A stretch of 64,000 nucleotides of DNA from Monodelphis domestica (Eukaryota > Chordata > Mammalia > Didelphimorphia > Didelphidae). The stretch spans positions 106,838,043 through 106,902,042 of the forward strand of contig NC_077228.1 in assembly GCF_027887165.1 (NCBI RefSeq), written 5' to 3'. The translations under genes and the position numbers were made by a program. Shown piece by piece: positions 60,496 through 64,000 of this stretch. The notes under the pieces were generated by a model, which ran no database searches, had not been told where the DNA came from, and saw only the letters and a list, made by a program, of their open reading frames with translations. Each line of letters opens with the position of its first letter. Positions within the stretch are counted from its first letter, which is position 1.

Positions 60496-63400
60496 ATTGT
60501 CCCCTTTTTTTGTTGTGACCTTCCCAAGGTCACATATTTATACTATAGTTACCAATTTACTAAATCTACTCTAAGGATTCTTTGCGGGAAAGTAAGGGTA
60601 AGGGTAATTTTGGGGGTTTACATTAAATTCAGTACAATAAATGTTGAACAAAACTATTACAAAAATTTGAATCTTAGTGATAATACTACTTATTCTAAGT
60701 TAACTAAAACTAATATCTTATTTACATTGTTCTACATCATAATGTCAGTCAACTAGAAATATCTATTGATCTTTCTATTTGCCTAAGACCTTATGGAACT
60801 AACTATATGCATATTTATATTTTGCATAAATACAATTTCAGACACTTGTTTATATAAACAAGGTCTCTCAATATATTAGTGATTTTTTGTTTTGTGTCTA
60901 ATAGCGTTGTGTTGAAATAATACTTATCAAGTTTCTTCAGATTTCCACTTCTCATGTTGACTGATGGATCTCTTCTTTCTTCCATGTTATGTAGTGATGC
61001 ATGCTATTTCCCTAATATGTGAAATTACTTTTGTTTTATTATTTCAACACACTCAATCTTACATATAAGTCTTGTTTTTGATCTGTCCTCTTCTTATATA
61101 AACAAAGTTCAAAGTCTTTGCTGTCCATTTTCAGCTTTTCCTCTTTGTTTCTTGTCTCTAGCATCTTTTCTTGATGCTTTTCCTCTGGGCTGGTTTAAAA
61201 TCTTTCCCTCTGGGATGCTTTTCCTCTGTGTTGCTTTTCCTCTGTGTTGCTTTTCCTCTGGGCTGGAAAGTTGTCTCGAACATTATGTGTCACTATTATT
61301 TCTTTGTGTTGTACTTTTTATGTTAATCAGTTTTTGTTTTCATTTCTCAGCCTTATCTGTTGTCTAATTATCTTCGATGTCTGTTACAGTGGTGTTGAAC
61401 TTTTTCTGGTTTCATGTGGGAACAGTGAAACCATGAGTCTTTCCCTGCAACTTTTATAGCTGTTGGGGTAGTAAGCAATACTTAATGTAGTCCAGTCCAT
61501 TTTATGTCTGTGGCCAATTTTCTATTGAAATTTTTTAAGTATACTATGTCTCCTGGTTTGATGTTGTGCAAATTGTAATCCAGGGGTACTGTTTGTTGTA
61601 TCAAGCCCATTTCATGCAATTCTGCTATTCTTGTCTGTAAAGCTTGTATATATTTTGTCAATTGACAATCTAGTTTGTGAGAAGTTATACGTCAGAGAAA
61701 GGAAGATGTGATAGGAGCATTACATTGTTTTCTTCTTCCTTTTGTTTTGGATCAGGTATATGATTTTCTTGTACTGCAAATTTAGTGTCTCTATCCACTT
61801 TATCCACTTCCACATACTTTTCACAAAGTTCTTCGTGATTCTTGACTCCCAATGCTGCCAGCATTTCCTCTAATGTGATTGTATAATTTATTTCCTTAAC
61901 TACCTCTTCTGACTGTATCATTTGTTCTTGATTTGAGTTGTTAATGAAATCATCTGTTTTCCCCTTTTGTAAAGCTTTGTGATCTTGATTGTAAGGTTTG
62001 ATATATTCAAAAGGTTCTTGGTCTTCTTCATTTTCTCAAACATTATTGAATATAGTGATGCTTTGTGATTCGTGTCTTGCATTGACACTTGCTTAGTGAT
62101 CTCTATATTCCCCAAGTCTTTTGCAAGCTCTTTAACTTGGACTTAACTTGTGATTTGGCTGTCTTCGGGAGATGTTTTTAAAACAGATTTTGTTGCTCCT
62201 GTATCGATAAAGAGCTGGGTAGATCTCATTACCCACTTTTATCATGACCCTTGGTTCTGTGTTCTCATTTTGTTGGCACACTTGGACCATAGGTGCCTCT
62301 ATTTCTATTTTGTTCAAATCCCAGTTTTGTTCTTCATCTACAAACTTTTCTTGTTGCTCTGAACATTCATTTTGCAATTCATCATCAGTTTGCAATAGAA
62401 TTGCATTATCACGGAGACGTAAGGATGGCATAACAATATTTGTGTTTGCTTTTTCTTGTGCACTTACTATTAGTTGGAATTCTTCTGCATAAGGATTTAA
62501 GGTTGACTTTTCTATTATGTCAATGGTATTTTCTTTTGTAATATTATTCTTGCTTTCAGAGTCATTGTCTCCAGGAAGTCTGCTAATTTGAACATTCTCT
62601 GTTATTGCATTTTCCTCCCCATTGGACCCTTCTATTGTTAGCTCATATGCTTCAATTAATTCATTTGCAATTTGTGTATTACAGACTGTTGCCAGTTCAG
62701 TTTCTTCCTCTTTCTTTGTAGCTTTTTCTACTGTTCCAAAATTTTTCTCTTTAATCTCTGTTACGTCATTATCTAATTGGATTTCTTCTTCTATCTGTTC
62801 CTTAGTTTTATTTTGTGCTTTTGGAACACCAAGTTCTATTTGCATGCAGTCTCCTTACTTTTCATTTTTCCTTTTTCCTTTCCCATTTTTCCTTTTTGAT
62901 GTTACCCCATGTACCTGGCTTCATAACTGACTTTGTTTTGTAGCGCCTGAGACTACTTGCGAATAACGTGGTTTCGCTCCTTGTTGGATGTACCTCTCCA
63001 TGGTTTCTAAATTTGGTGCTTGCAATGATATTTTGCAATTACAATCACAACATTTTGCATTTGTTTGTGTATTATTGCTGCTATACTTTGCATTGCTTTT
63101 CCAAGATCTCGGTTTGTTATTAGCTTGGAATAATTGTGCCTTTAAATAACAGTCTCAAACCATGTGACCTATTTTTCCACAGAGGAAACATCTGGGTAAA
63201 TTTCTCCTTTGATTGCTTTGAGTGTAATTTCTTGTGGGTTTGTACGATATTTCTTCAATTTCTTTACATTTACTTGTGCCATTTGCCTCCTTGAGCTTGG
63301 CTTTAAGCTCTTTTATTATTTCATCCTTTTCCTCTAGCATTTCTTTATGACCTGAAAATATGTAAGTTGCAGTTTTTCTTAAATCTTCCAGACTCAGTGT

Positions 63401-64000
63401 TTCCCAATCTGGGCATTGAAGTTTAAAATATGATCTAATAGGTGTGTTACTGCCTTTCACAAATTGTCTCCTTATGTGTTGGAGATTTTGTTCAGTTAAA
63501 TTTTCAAATCCAAGCACATCCTCTGCTACTTCAATAACTCTATCTAGGAACTTTGATGGATGCTCCCCACTTTCCTGTCTCAATCTCTCAAATTTTCCCC
63601 AAGTATCTGGTCTTTTTGAAAAACTTTTCATTGCCTCTAATAAATCTTCTCTGGCCTTTCTTAGGTAATGTAGATTTTCGTTATTAGATAACTCTAAGTC
63701 TGTTCCTTCCTCTGGCCATGATGTTAAATTGGGATTTTTTCTAGTTTCGTCAAGGAATTGTTGTTTTTCCCTTTTTGAAAATAATTCTGAGAGAAGAATT
63801 TCAGTGTCCTGGAAATCTGGATCATAAAGCCTAATTGCTCTTTTAAATTCTTTTAAACATCTCATTGGTTCTGAAAACCAGGAAGGCATCCGTCTTTTCA
63901 GACTTTCAAGGTCAGCTGTTGTAAATGGTTTATGTGTTTTAATATGAATTATGCCGCTATCTGGTTGTAGGCTTGTTTGATCTCTTAGTGGCAATATTGG
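60496..64000 (-). mobile_element. Endogenous retrovirus fossil, class I-like, partial
   Basis: Read leftwards from the window edge: capsid and nucleocapsid (63,994 to about 63,100), a long acidic segment and a protease-like start (about 62,845-62,150), an integrase C-terminal piece (about 61,680-61,450, with IKPGDIVYLKNF and a following TTPTAIKV), then the polypurine tract and LTR. The gammaretrovirus-type integrase end and capsid homology region suggest class I. The element is broken, with several breaks, and its 5' end lies outside the window. A short tandem repeat (unit TGCTTTTCCTCTGTGT) lies at about 61,170-61,262. Confidence 0.8.
63155..63994 (-). pseudogene. Retroviral gag fossil (capsid and nucleocapsid)
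   Basis: An open stretch of about 280 codons running off the window. It holds a capsid-type start region (PSWFSEPMRCLKEFKRAIRL), the major homology region (QESGEHPSKFLDRVIEV) and, after a charged helix (EEKDEIIKELKAKLKEANG), a zinc knuckle beginning CFLCGKIGH. Order and spacing are those of gamma-type Gag. Part of a broken provirus; treated as a fossil. Confidence 0.82.

Overview
The window looks like marsupial nuclear DNA. It is AT-rich, has no bacterial-type gene density, and is packed with marsupial-type L1 3' ends, tRNA-derived SINEs of the 'ggcagctaggtgg' type, MIR/L2 relics, hAT and Tigger DNA transposons and many solo LTRs. The species cannot be fixed from the sequence alone.

The one host gene I can support is the 5' part of ZC3H11A on the + strand. 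A CpG-island promoter lies at about 33.68-34.47 kb, with a ZNF143-type ACTACA..TCCCAG motif and three YY1-type GCCATCTT motifs. A non-coding first exon ends at the donor at 33,993. Two candidate 5'UTR exons follow (42,035-42,086 and 43,341-43,398). Three in-frame coding exons (47,483-47,536; 50,366-50,485; 54,207-54,330) encode the first 99 residues, holding the three CCCH zinc fingers. The rest of the gene lies beyond 64 kb. Intron 1, which in placental mammals houses the intronless hAT-derived gene ZBED6, carries no intact ZBED6 reading frame here.

Layout: 1-33.6 kb is intergenic and made almost wholly of repeats. It holds an RTE-like LINE (1-2.0 kb), L1-in-L1 insertions (2.2-5.3 kb), solo LTRs, a deep nest at 12.3-17.35 kb (an old L1 holding LTRs, a SINE that holds a younger L1, and a hAT element that holds an LTR), a 0.43-kb pyrimidine microsatellite at 18 kb, LTR-in-LTR at 21.7-23.4 kb, and several young L1 3' ends with target-site duplications. 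34-47.4 kb is intron 1 (SINEs, a retroviral RT fossil at 39.1-39.6 kb, an L1 with TSD, a solo LTR). 47.5-54.2 kb covers introns 2 and 3 with a second nest (L1 holding LTR and SINE, the SINE holding an LTR). After 54.33 kb the next intron holds an L1 interrupted by a 1.2-kb LTR, and then an antisense endogenous retrovirus fossil (LTR 59.73-60.50 kb, internal gag-pro-integrase parts to the window end).

Every LTR or retroviral fossil I could orient inside ZC3H11A lies antisense to the gene. I found no new coding system. The most informative signals are the nested insertion stratigraphy, the ZBED6-less intron, the promoter motif set, and an unusual long acidic segment between the nucleocapsid and protease regions of the retroviral fossil.
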